Shown one piece after another: positions 25,401 through 27,540 of a stretch of 64,000 nt of DNA (position 1 is its first letter; each line of letters starts with the position of its first letter). The stretch comes from Symsagittifera roscoffensis (lineage: Eukaryota > Xenacoelomorpha > Acoela > Convolutidae), in NCBI RefSeq assembly GCF_963678635.1, contig NC_087062.1, forward strand, positions 28,484,833 through 28,548,832, read 5' to 3'. The notes beneath the pieces were generated by a model. It was not told where the DNA came from. It saw nothing but the letters and a program-made list of their open reading frames with translations, and ran no database searches. Position numbers and translations under genes: made by a program.

Positions 25401-26117
25401 TATTGTTTTGTTTTCACCCTCACTCAACTGAGCATTGGTTTCTGGCAGAACTATCTTTTGAATAGTTTTCTGATCTGTATAGAACTTCTTGAAATTAGAA
25501 CTCTTATTAGTTTCTGTTTCAGCAAGTGACAAAATATTGGTCGGAACGACGTCTTCTAGTAATCCTCCGTTGCCGCCCAAACCCTTGCCCCCTGATGTGT
25601 AAGGCATCTTTGTTGGTAAGCCGAATCCGATTTCGACAATTTTAGAAATGAGTAACGAATAATTGTTTGCAGGTCCAATAAAAAGAGAGCCCCAAAAGTG
25701 CCGTCTAGTAACAGCAAATCCGATCCTTCATCTTTCGGGGTCTCTGGTCAAGGTAGTGATGTGAACTTTTCATTGAGCACGCCTTCGAAGTCGCAAGAGA
25801 ACCTTGTTTCAGAAGACGACACGAGCACGGACAGTCAAAGAAAGTACGCTTTCAGCAGTCAGAGCAAACCGCGTCCACAGCCGAGATCCGTCAAAACTTC
25901 AGCATCAGGTGGGAGTAAAAATGACATCTACAACAGACCTACAGTTGCACCGCCTCCACCGCCGCCTATAGAAACACTCCCGAATGATATGCCCCAGTCC
26001 TCACCCGGAAATGACGAGGCTGACAGTCCAGAAGATCCGAATAGTAATGATTCGACTGCAGGACAGCATGCGAGATACGCGAACGCAATCGGAGACACGG
26101 AATCAACACATTTCTGA
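1352..26117 (+). CDS. BAR-RhoGAP protein, RICH/ARHGAP17-like (11 exons in window, 5' partial)
   Basis: Predicted GTPase-activating protein for Rho-family GTPases, expected to act at curved membranes or cell junctions. Joined exons: 1352-1425, 1803-1944, 5336-5451, 7514-7672, 8512-8640, 22089-22184, 22988-23095, 24058-24176, 24603-24851, 25523-25598, 25673-26117. They total 1713 nt, that is 570 residues and a TGA, with every junction in phase. The first three exons give the C-terminal half of a helical BAR domain. Exons 4-8 give the RhoGAP domain, with the arginine finger in GIFRIGG, then KSYLRSLQE, VNKM..DNIGTCIGPS and HIVATLVRNAV. The DPVEF that follows matches the end of the RICH family GAP region. 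The tail is Pro/Ser-rich with PPLPPKPLPP, a class of motif bound by SH3 domains. The N-terminal BAR exons lie outside the window or were not found. Family assignment is firm; ARHGAP17, ARHGAP44 and SH3BP1 cannot be told apart. Confidence 0.9.
1803..1944 (+). CDS. BAR-RhoGAP gene, exon b (BAR domain part)
   Basis: Acceptor GTGTCTTTTCAG ends at 1802 and donor GTCAGT starts at 1945. It encodes LEDARNKMSRVDPTSENAS and then a Lys/Glu-rich helix to CDKVESDR. The single T at 1803 completes the codon begun in the exon before. Confidence 0.85.
1985..2640 (+). repeat. Intron dispersed repeat, two tandem partial copies
   Basis: Carries the modules of a repeat found at least six times in this gene's introns and just downstream: CGAGGTTTGAC, GGCAGGCAAACTCC, GTGTAAAGGTCAC, AGTTTCGAAAATGGAAT, GATCCAGTTTTCTCAAATTGGG and CTCTTTTCCAACTATCTGTTGG. 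A second partial unit starts near 2262. It has no coding capacity, and the transposon class is unknown. Confidence 0.65.
3340..3490 (+). repeat. Intron dispersed repeat, 3' fragment
   Basis: Only the end module of the repeat is present: AAAGAGCTTTTAGGG near 3367 and CTCTTTTCCAACTGTCAGTTGG near 3449. Confidence 0.5.
3638..4185. mobile_element. Foldback (inverted repeat) element
   Basis: The left arm (about 3645-3790) carries GGTCATTTTGGCTTCTTTTAG and AATGAGTCAATTGATAAGC. The right arm holds two head-to-tail inverted copies, near 3975-4060 and 4075-4165, each with GACTCATTAGAT..AGCGTA and AAGAAGCCAAAATGACCC. This is a non-autonomous foldback structure with one arm duplicated. Target duplications were not resolved. 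Confidence 0.6.
4824..5174. mobile_element. hAT-like MITE with 8 bp target duplication
   Basis: Flanked by the direct repeat CTAAATAT at 4816-4823 and 5175-5182. The ends are TAGAGATGTACCG on the left and, reverse complemented, TTAAGATGTAACCG on the right. CCGGAATTCCGG-type palindromic sequence lies just inside both ends. The 8 bp duplication and the TAGAGATG-like end fit the hAT superfamily. There is no transposase; the 73-codon frame inside is incidental. Confidence 0.75.
5336..5451 (+). CDS. BAR-RhoGAP gene, exon c (end of BAR domain)
   Basis: Acceptor TTTGTCTGTAG ends at 5335 and donor GTAAGT starts at 5452. YVENYKNYHSLCSNMLTRL resembles the last BAR helix of RICH proteins, where a YH.K.L..L pattern precedes the linker to the GAP domain. 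It starts in phase 0 and ends in phase 2. Confidence 0.88.
6020..6240 (+). repeat. Intron dispersed repeat, 5' fragment
   Basis: Has the leading modules: AGTGAGTACTCTTATATAGG, a pyrimidine tract ending in CAG, GTTCACGCTCAGTTTTGA, TCGGGGTTTGA, and a decayed GTAAAGAGCACAAAAA module. Confidence 0.55.
6810..7325 (+). repeat. Intron dispersed repeat, near-full copy
   Basis: The most complete copy. In order it shows GTTTAAGAGTAATGAACG, TACTCTTATATAGGG, a poly-T tract, TTTCACGCTCAATTGTGA, TTTTTCGCGGTTTGAC, TGTTAAAAGGAAGGCAAACT, AAAGTGTAAAGGTCACGAA, AGTTTTCTCAAATTGGG and CTCTTTTCCAACTGTC. The order matches the copy at 22305-22800. Confidence 0.65.
7514..7672 (+). CDS. BAR-RhoGAP gene, exon d (start of RhoGAP domain, arginine finger)
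   Basis: Acceptor TTGATTTAG ends at 7513 and donor GTAAGT starts at 7673. It encodes LEQHLEETKRSIAMPIELT and then NAFADHGIFRIGGNVK; the Arg of GIFRIGG is the catalytic arginine finger of RhoGAP domains. Paralogues have LEEHLK...IALPIE at the same point, which places the start of the GAP domain. Confidence 0.93.
7716..8135. mobile_element. Foldback MITE with AAATGGCATAA repeats
   Basis: The left side has three copies of CAAATGGCATAA (7720-7785). The right side has the inverted forms TTATGCCATTTGGGAA (about 8085-8101) and ATGTCATTTGGGAATTATACC. The arms form a long imperfect hairpin around an AT-rich centre. No coding capacity. Confidence 0.6.
8512..8640 (+). CDS. BAR-RhoGAP gene, exon e (RhoGAP domain)
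   Basis: Acceptor GAGTTATAG ends at 8511. Two donors are possible: GTTAGT at 8641 and GTAACT at 8645. Only the first keeps the frame into the exon at 22089, so it is preferred. It encodes MTTLLKSYLRSLQESLFTQ, the conserved RhoGAP helix usually written LKSYLRELPEPL. The intron that follows is 13.4 kb long because retroelement copy 1 lies in it. Confidence 0.92.
   Translation, partial: VPGDGGRLHGIFQHDYSSEELPQIPPGESLHTEGPTNAQRHS
8645..9322. other. Intron sequence before retroelement copy 1
   Basis: AT-rich intron with a C-run near 8770 and a G-run near 8916. No gene, RNA or repeat recognised. Confidence 0.5.
9327..9734 (-). repeat. Family X copy 1, 3' LTR
   Basis: Plus-strand ends are TGAGTTAGG and GGTTCCA, so the element-sense LTR reads TGGAACC to CCTAACTCA (TG..CA ends). 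It contains a dyad of ATGATTGG and CCAATCAT at 9653-9719. It matches 21398-21805 over its full length by eye. Confidence 0.92.
9735..9741 (-). other. Family X copy 1, candidate polypurine tract
   Basis: In element sense GGATGGG sits directly against the 3' LTR start TGGAACC. It is short and broken by one T. The same sequence occurs at 52327-52333 in copy 2. Confidence 0.45.
9742..11354 (-). other. Family X copy 1, 3' untranslated region
   Basis: About 1.6 kb between the last ORF and the 3' LTR with no ORF conserved in copy 2. Parts at 9742-9840 and 10140-10371 are shared with copy 2 (52334-52430 and 52480-52680); the rest is absent there. Near 10438-10500 the words GGTGGGTTAGGCC occur twice, one inside the near-palindrome CCTGGTGGGTTAGGCCAGG. 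Confidence 0.55.
11355..13160 (-). CDS. Family X ORF of 601 codons, function unknown
   Basis: The last gene of the element. Its ATG shares bases with the TGA of the envelope ORF (ATGA, 13157-13160), which suggests coupled re-initiation. Residues 1 to about 200 are rich in Pro, Ser, Thr and Asn (for example PPTPTPSSTYTES) and look disordered. The remaining 400 residues look folded, with many aromatic and His residues (SWTSYYHFTNP, HFLAPHERDLHCSHD) and a hydrophobic helical end (ALQLLWPLLQ). There is no signal peptide or clear membrane segment. I do not recognise a family. It is absent from copy 2. That it is open over 601 codons in a young copy argues that it is a real gene. Confidence 0.7.
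   Translation of the reverse strand: MSRQLGSLHRSNSHPTNLTSPIPIIPLFAFPPPDFPSSNVTSGMNSDTNSHISVLYSISQLNNPNIETPDEFADSEPSPSNNFHNPSNFSQPPFQPILSNNPDPITPTPSYASQVTPTYSSYHSDQSTHSPDTPRISPELDNFITLQQQPYHLNTPTINQISSTINSSNPPTPTPSSTYTESLAPSSTSTESSLNTNRAYRTFKRKFPNHPFPAKPGTAREYINHPKHTNTKEFLAITLPSFPQYTLNTPHDTNETRNFVDEYVLMPTLSWTSYYHFTNPLCLPLSNTHIDIERNTDMLYRLTTPLTPRQFTYVGYKKSLKTHTAPRANEYTLEYYDHNIIRANQDQFLDDDRFANPQITEKFFIKTPYVFTLNIFDRKFDHIISEALTNTQAYESFKERFQIFSLTFHFLAPHERDLHCSHDIMLRTKQTHTYSYYRFIQNHFDLHTPSRQPHHRFQFINSKYTSPYFLNFTYCIKDTNLHGILRNYDPITQMYIFCPITKTFNAEESRPFLIPHEFVQPIEIPILEFIHNTKFNHKLYNLIQNTPYEFAVGTEELTTIKALQLLWPLLQTKNIIRILAKLLTTSELIHDIFPHGFFPDD
13157..15775 (-). CDS. env: Family X envelope-like glycoprotein, 872 codons
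   Basis: Predicted surface fusion glycoprotein. The N-terminus MYILKLLIFLQLPFLVIS is a good signal peptide. A Cys-rich ectodomain of about 690 residues follows, with YDCEEN near residue 40, KKVHCSQV near 95, LPCKNDQGYCD, YLLCGNRSN, YTCTKK, KRCYKRIPIFY and DTAVPC. A hydrophobic segment near 710-730 (ILYAMFNFIGFLFSLLKGI) is followed by a second at 743-760 and a cytoplasmic tail of about 110 residues. The late order ALAVL..PYAGYLLCG, YTC, CYKRIPIFYKNK.HF, PC and YYLLTPYPTLMQ, then the membrane region, resembles class III glycoproteins of chuvirus-like mononegaviruses, which have been captured by other LTR elements. That family call is inference. It overlaps the Met-less ORF before it and shares ATGA with the ORF after it. 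The frame has no breaks. Confidence 0.8.
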   Translation of the reverse strand: MYILKLLIFLQLPFLVISNQNINPSPRTGPQDLLVTHYDCEENEQKTLHKYAINQVSQCETEPQAIETTDVIATLYSKARATTVTGYKFTATFSEKKVHCSQVSNGNKNRLDHESFYQSNIERLLHLNPDDCKNELLRLNITQNKNSQRKLVNFQVFPDSVHQSQLERHQGHIKLDEKYPYNGAHGRLTYDLHDKHWIPHIGINDPSNCKADTKNKGYQEIMFFDWKIQLEKIQLTRDLSDNTMIYQGIRLPCKNDQGYCDPTTRTQATIVWFPEDTCTTFQVAKIHARMIKFHEKYFIQSIPYEQVHPSRKLSSNFRNIDNIENKLTRFQIYQETELACKYRNPLHKTQYSEILVEYEKGFDMTTGKIKIDPYATGHPLNEGTSYIPVNFQKSNGQPGGHLKPQDTRSTRLQELSLMNTTYFGNIHYDIHLDMKLDYTISRIFQEMSLSELETLHQLCELERTQILQSLALAVLKIPYAGYLLCGNRSNFLDYEGNILWFYTCTKKVSPLYVFEDKRCYKRIPIFYKNKVHFVDTLSRRTYFWDTAVPCGSENSHNVVQLNPDENKYYLLTPYPTLMQSLKKFSPESIRAIARNPNIDLQSIGIYSKSDIQHHIRTQQFQELLTQMDTIQRQSIDQNLRKLAETAGFADIYTQDYSGYFKDIKDYIYLNGEKYRPQDISPINIFSFVTLKNEILDFLGWPYYILEKLTILYAMFNFIGFLFSLLKGIYNTCAIHTQVNRQASVARILFAGFFGIFSTSINKILLDAQIKEYNTTITTRQNTYDEEHNNVDITPTAPQLPALPNNHPLSLVPRNFRNLAITHNPNFRLTTSQSPIQHIMTHQSQDDNTYEQIIEQPHTTAFQSQNNHFFSPR
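15763..16896 (-). CDS. Family X open frame of 377 codons without any Met
   Basis: Open from just after a TAA at 16897-16899 to TAA 15763-15765, with no in-frame ATG seen. The first 260 residues are rich in Pro, Ser, Thr, Gln and Asn (SPTSSQDNQTPPSTTQ, SSSLPETLSLPSTPS). The last 110 look folded (LDWNTFTAPPPLFG, NWALNRLQYRQD, YITFYNPYSGLSY). Its end overlaps the start of the envelope ORF by 13 nt in another frame. The small ORF before it stops at 16905, only 8 nt upstream. Expression would need splicing to an upstream exon, a frameshift or a non-AUG start. The disordered-then-folded layout is like that of the 601-codon ORF. Confidence 0.65.
   Translation of the reverse strand, partial: FKKPSKIATQQSQNQSSPTSSQDNQTPPSTTQNPQTSTRISFQDNPYTFEERHARLSEPLEPVQRQAPLSEPTYNLYPTLPQELSRIRNSSQSQNTVEINRQIIHPRRNRNLQTPRVHFDIPQSPSQNTPENPIGILPETPTLLSQRSTSSLPSDYLGSTPTSEQIRENPFNPTNQTSRLPYWTTHSFTQGEPNLVNDPIDISTDTTTSSSLPETLSLPSTPSISQFSPPPFNLNFPNNLDARYREQSSINIPLRLDWNTFTAPPPLFGQHQESNRLHNWALNRLQYRQDIHNDIRDHNIQILQQNSLQLKFEITVKLNNITQHPYPLNPPNITAQSLPPPFITTEVIYKYDRYTKNTIGYITFYNPYSGLSYTCIF
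16905..17093 (-). CDS. Family X small membrane ORF, 62 codons
   Basis: MIRTIFSRTDIFLLFVIFI begins a protein with two hydrophobic stretches (about residues 10-30 and 35-52) around a basic CKCIKK link, so a hairpin membrane protein is possible. Its ATG overlaps the TGA of the preceding 76-codon ORF (ATGA at 17090-17093). Function unknown. Its size alone would make it doubtful; the stop-start overlap and composition raise the odds. Confidence 0.45.
   Translation of the reverse strand: MIRTIFSRTDIFLLFVIFIAFLSSLILTICKCIKKAILTFALATVLLILFLEEYYNKHKISH
17090..17320 (-). CDS. Family X small hydrophobic ORF, 76 codons
   Basis: Very rich in Phe, Ile and Leu: FIIFLFDILESFLIILIIF is one long membrane-like segment near the middle, followed by a more polar end (KTLDYIHRYDLYNLSK). 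Its ATG directly follows the TAA of another short open frame (TAAATG). It ends in an ATGA overlap with the 62-codon ORF. Function unknown. Confidence 0.45.
   Translation of the reverse strand: MLFSQTVAQILINFKHFFSILEAFIIFLFDILESFLIILIIFCNIFLIFYTILELFLQLSKTLDYIHRYDLYNLSK
17321..17473 (-). CDS. Family X short open frame of 50 codons without Met
   Basis: Runs from after a TAA at 17474-17476 to TAA 17321-17323. It reads RKRRPPSHHENCPQQFF and then a Lys/Leu-rich helix. It has no ATG, and its stop abuts the next ORF's ATG. It could be an exon of a spliced envelope-region mRNA or chance. Weakly supported. Confidence 0.25.
   Translation of the reverse strand, partial: RKRRPPSHHENCPQQFFTKLNPLVKKLINNSTTLENRLKQQKIFDQEIIS
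17474..17920 (-). other. Family X spacer between integrase and the small ORFs
   Basis: About 450 bp downstream of the integrase stop with no ORF of note. It is a likely place for a splice acceptor or an internal start for the downstream genes, but no site is assigned. Confidence 0.35.
17921..19800 (-). CDS. pol: Family X copy 1 integrase (5'-truncated pol)
   Basis: Retroelement integrase, which joins cDNA ends to host DNA. An open frame runs from the deletion point near 19800; the first Met is at 19426. Counting from that Met, the zinc-binding H10-x6-H17, C47-x2-C50 is followed by the catalytic triad D82, D142 (TDNGTEF) and E178 (GLVEGMNRS). The last two have exactly 35 residues between them, as in retroviral and Ty3/gypsy integrases. 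The tail is polar and basic and has no recognisable chromodomain. The 125 residues before the first Met fit the tether between RNase H and integrase. The catalytic core appears intact, but RT and RNase H upstream are deleted. Confidence 0.9.
19794..20144 (-). CDS. Family X pre-gag basic ORF, 3'-truncated in copy 1
   Basis: Starts MSFKNLGNKQTIVLHNCE and contains an Arg/Lys-rich block (RTKRQTLKRKII, RQITRKRFSKNR), then an acidic Ser-rich stretch (FSESETNS, YFSDSETTSNSS). In copy 2 the homologous frame runs on past this point and overlaps the gag ATG. Here it is cut by the internal deletion and stops 3 codons later. It lies between the leader and gag, where Ty3/gypsy elements normally have no gene. 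An RNA-binding or nuclear role is only a guess from composition. Confidence 0.55.
   Translation of the reverse strand: MSFKNLGNKQTIVLHNCEIDNKKYDLVITPHTQTVGYIRTKRQTLKRKIITKQRQITRKRFSKNRNAFSESETNSLDELYKLKESIDKNCPIHDQLYFSDSETTSNSSQRGKRRFN
20160..20800 (-). promoter_or_regulatory. Family X leader with repeats and hairpins (copy 1)
   Basis: Non-coding leader between the two pre-gag ORFs. It holds two copies of GATCCAAGGATAAGCCTTGATGATC-type sequence (20661-20685 and 20721-20745), each able to form a CAAGG/CCTTG stem. The palindrome AGAACAAAGTTGTTCT is at 20641-20656. Three imperfect GGGTTGG..AG..AT.AATCGA repeats lie near 20252, 20362 and 20587. All recur in copy 2. A packaging, dimerisation or transcription-factor role is inference. 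Confidence 0.45.
21076..21309 (-). CDS. Family X leader ORF, 77 codons, conserved
   Basis: First ORF of the element, starting 88 nt inside the 5' LTR. It begins MLYDNNLIEMSLRLNRSEP and has a basic centre (GIGRRPRTKDDIRQSR) and a mixed hydrophobic end. Copy 2 (60319-60552) has the same length. Nine base differences were counted between the two, seven of them silent; the other two give Lys/Arg and Ile/Val. That pattern indicates selection on the protein. No known domain is recognised. It could be an independent small protein or a coding leader exon spliced to a downstream gene. Confidence 0.65.
   Translation of the reverse strand: MLYDNNLIEMSLRLNRSEPIFRTITELPGIGRRPRTKDDIRQSRNLPYSYMIVRQKPEQTFIFRILLAMNLDFHLQT
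21378..21395 (-). other. Family X copy 1 primer binding site
   Basis: Two bases after the 5' LTR the element-sense sequence is TGGTGCGACCATAAG, complementary to a tRNA ending GGTCGCACCA. The identical sequence is in copy 2. The tRNA was not identified. Confidence 0.7.
21398..21805 (-). repeat. Family X copy 1, 5' LTR
   Basis: Same 408 bp as the other LTR of this copy, with TG..CA ends. It is next to the primer binding site, so it is the 5' LTR in element sense. Confidence 0.92.
22089..22184 (+). CDS. BAR-RhoGAP gene, exon f (RhoGAP domain)
   Basis: Acceptor CCGTGTTTTTAG ends at 22088 and donor GTAACG starts at 22185. It encodes KLSARGATESEFAAKFQEI and then KSLPKANVDNLK, matching the L....N...LK.L helix of RhoGAP proteins. 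Phase 2 in and phase 2 out. Confidence 0.88.
22305..22800 (+). repeat. Intron dispersed repeat, near-full copy
   Basis: GTTTAAGAGTAATGAAC, poly-T, GTTCACGCTTAATTTTGA, TTTTTCGCGGTTTGAC, GTTAAAAGGAAGGCAAACTC, AAAGTGTAAAGGTCACC, AGTTTTCTCAAATTGGG and CTCTTTTCCAACTCTCAG occur in the same order as at 6810-7325. Confidence 0.65.
22988..23095 (+). CDS. BAR-RhoGAP gene, exon g (RhoGAP domain)
   Basis: Acceptor TTTGTGTTGTAG ends at 22987 and donor GTGAGT starts at 23096. It encodes YIFTVLHGVLMNESVNKMS and then ADNIGTCIGPSFDNTK. The NKM...N....GP pattern is diagnostic of RhoGAP domains. Confidence 0.93.
23096..24057. other. Intron of the BAR-RhoGAP gene
   Basis: Nearly 1 kb of AT-rich sequence; nothing recognised beyond the splice sites. 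Confidence 0.5.
24058..24176 (+). CDS. BAR-RhoGAP gene, exon h (end of RhoGAP domain)
   Basis: Acceptor GTGTCTGTTTCAG ends at 24057 and donor GTAAGG starts at 24177. It encodes MGAGGDFASLNVSHTSNHI and then VATLVRNAVTVFDLKS, the last helix of the GAP domain. Confidence 0.9.
24603..24851 (+). CDS. BAR-RhoGAP gene, exon i (linker and Pro/Ser-rich tail)
   Basis: Acceptor TTCTGTTGCAG ends at 24602 and donor GTAAGT starts at 24852. DPVEFRSIKD follows the GAP domain. The rest is rich in Pro, Ser and Arg, with SSPAPPSPAPRRE and a Ser run before APQTPSK, and is probably disordered. An ATG at 24518 is in the intron and is not a start. Confidence 0.88.
24852..25522. other. Intron of the BAR-RhoGAP gene
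   Basis: Contains short C-runs (25294-25304) and AAAAACGCATTTTTGG-type AT-rich repeats. No gene. The 105-codon minus-strand frame here overlaps the proline-rich exon on the other strand and is a shadow. Confidence 0.5.
25523..25598 (+). CDS. BAR-RhoGAP gene, exon j (proline-rich micro-exon)
   Basis: Acceptor TTTCTGTTTCAG ends at 25522 and donor GTAAGG starts at 25599. This 76 nt exon is needed to reconcile the phases of its neighbours: it enters in phase 1 and leaves in phase 2. It encodes PPLPPKPLPPDV, a strong candidate SH3-binding segment. Skipping it would put the last exon out of frame, with a stop about 17 codons in. Confidence 0.8.
25673..26117 (+). CDS. BAR-RhoGAP gene, terminal exon
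   Basis: Acceptor AATTGTTTGCAG ends at 25672; the reading frame ends at TGA 26115-26117. It encodes a low-complexity Ser/Asp/Pro tail that includes SSFGVSGQGSD, DDTSTDSQRKYAFSS and APPPPPPIETLP. No further domain is seen. Confidence 0.88.
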
Positions 26118-26236
26118 CTTGAACCAAAATCGAAACCTAACAATCAAAGATAATGCTTTTGAGTTTTGGACTGGATTAAACTACTTTGCGATTAGATTCA
26201 TATTTTAATAAGGCAGCAGCTTAGTGATTTCTAGCG

Positions 26237-26242
26237 AATAAA
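26237..26242 (+). terminator. Polyadenylation signal of the BAR-RhoGAP gene
   Basis: Canonical AATAAA 120 bp after the stop codon, followed by TG-rich sequence (AACATGTAAATGTGTATG), as expected for a cleavage and polyadenylation site. Confidence 0.65.
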
Positions 26243-26430
26243 GTAACATGTAAATGTGTATGATTTGATTTGGTTTTTTAAGGTTTGTCGCTATAAATAC
26301 TCACATATCTATCAATCAGTAATTATACACTGGCTTGTACAGAAATGGCGCCACCTTATTTTCTTCTATACAATGAAATTAAAATTTTCAAAGTATTAAA
26401 AGTAGAGATGTTCATTTAATAGTTTTTTTA

Positions 26431-26924
26431 GGGACTAGGAAATTAGACGACGAGCAAATTAGACGATCAGAAAATAACGGAGTTTTGACGATAACTTGCG
26501 TGCAAATTGCGTGAAGTTTCTTTGCATACTTAAATTAACTTTTAGTGGAGTGAATACTGGTGGTCTAACCACAAATCAGGCTACTAATATGACAGTTGCA
26601 TAATTTAGGCATTTCTTAAATTTAGTCTACTCGTTCGATTTAGTGTTTTTATAATACACTTTACAATAATAATTTTGATCAGTTTTGCGATCATATACTG
26701 CTTTTGTTCTAAACAAAAAGTTTTATTGGCCAAATTCTTATCGTCTAAATTCACAAATAGTTATCGTATAAGTTCCGTTTTATTTACGGCCGTCTAATTT
26801 GCGTGTCGTCTTATAAAACAAAAAGTTTTATTGGCCAAATTCTTATCGTCTAAATTCACAAATAGTTATCGTATAAGTTCCGTTTTATTTACGGCCGTCT
26901 AATTTGCGTGTCGTCTTAGGCCCT
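26431..26924. mobile_element. Foldback MITE with internal 105 bp tandem duplication
   Basis: The left end reads GGGACTAGGAAATTAGACG; the right end, reverse complemented, reads GGGCCTAAGACGACACGC. Both ends continue with GCAAATTAGACG and an ACGGA..TTGACGATAAC / ACGGA..TATACGATAAC motif, giving imperfect inverted repeats of about 60 bp. No coding capacity. Target duplication not resolved. Confidence 0.6.
26711..26920. repeat. 105 bp tandem duplication, two units
   Basis: The block from ACAAAAAGTTTTATTGGCC to GTGTCGTCTTA occurs twice at a spacing of 105 bp. No internal difference was seen by eye, so the duplication is recent or the assembly repeated it. Confidence 0.8.
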
Positions 26925-27309
26925 GTTTTATTTAGCAACCCACAAACTTCAAAATTCACTTATTCGAGTAAAAGGTAAAATTGAAACAATTAGCAGAAAG
27001 GTTCTATCAATACAAAATATTTTTAATGAAACGATGTTGCGATTGCAAAGCTAATGAGCATCCAGTAATACAGTATGGAGTTTTACTTACGGCGCTCTCT
27101 AAAAACGGACATCAAAGCAATAGGCTGATAAAAAATATATTTGTTCGAATCCTATTTTCAAAACAAACAATTGAAAGTGTAAGCGAGATTCGCATTCGTC
27201 ATACACTTTCTTCAATTGATGAATTACATGCATATGGGCTAACTTTGCTCAGACATTGGTCGTGATGATTTCTTTCCAGGAAAATTTTTGAAACATTTTT
27301 ACAACTACA

Positions 27310-27540
27310 GAAGTGCATTCTTACACATTGCTTTTAATAATCCTTTTATGTATACATGCTCCACTTGAGTTCAATTTTCATCTGCTCAAAGATAGGATGG
27401 GAGCTGCGCTCTCCAATTACGAAAGTGTAAGGGTCACAAGAAACGTGATCAATTTCAAGTTTCGAAAGTGGAATTTCATTTTCAGATTTCGGAGCGGTAT
27501 AGAAACTGTACCTACTGATCCATATTTCTTAAATTTTTAG
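27310..27540 (+). repeat. Dispersed repeat, fragment downstream of the BAR-RhoGAP gene
   Basis: Has TTCAATTTTCATCTGCTCAA, GAAAGTGTAAGGGTCACAAG, AAGTTTCGAAAGTGGAATTTC and CTACTGATCCATATTTCT, close to the second unit at 2262-2640. Confidence 0.55.

Noticed and set aside
26711-26920. CRISPR-like repeat array
   Set aside because: Only two adjacent long units without spacers, in an animal genome; it is a tandem duplication.
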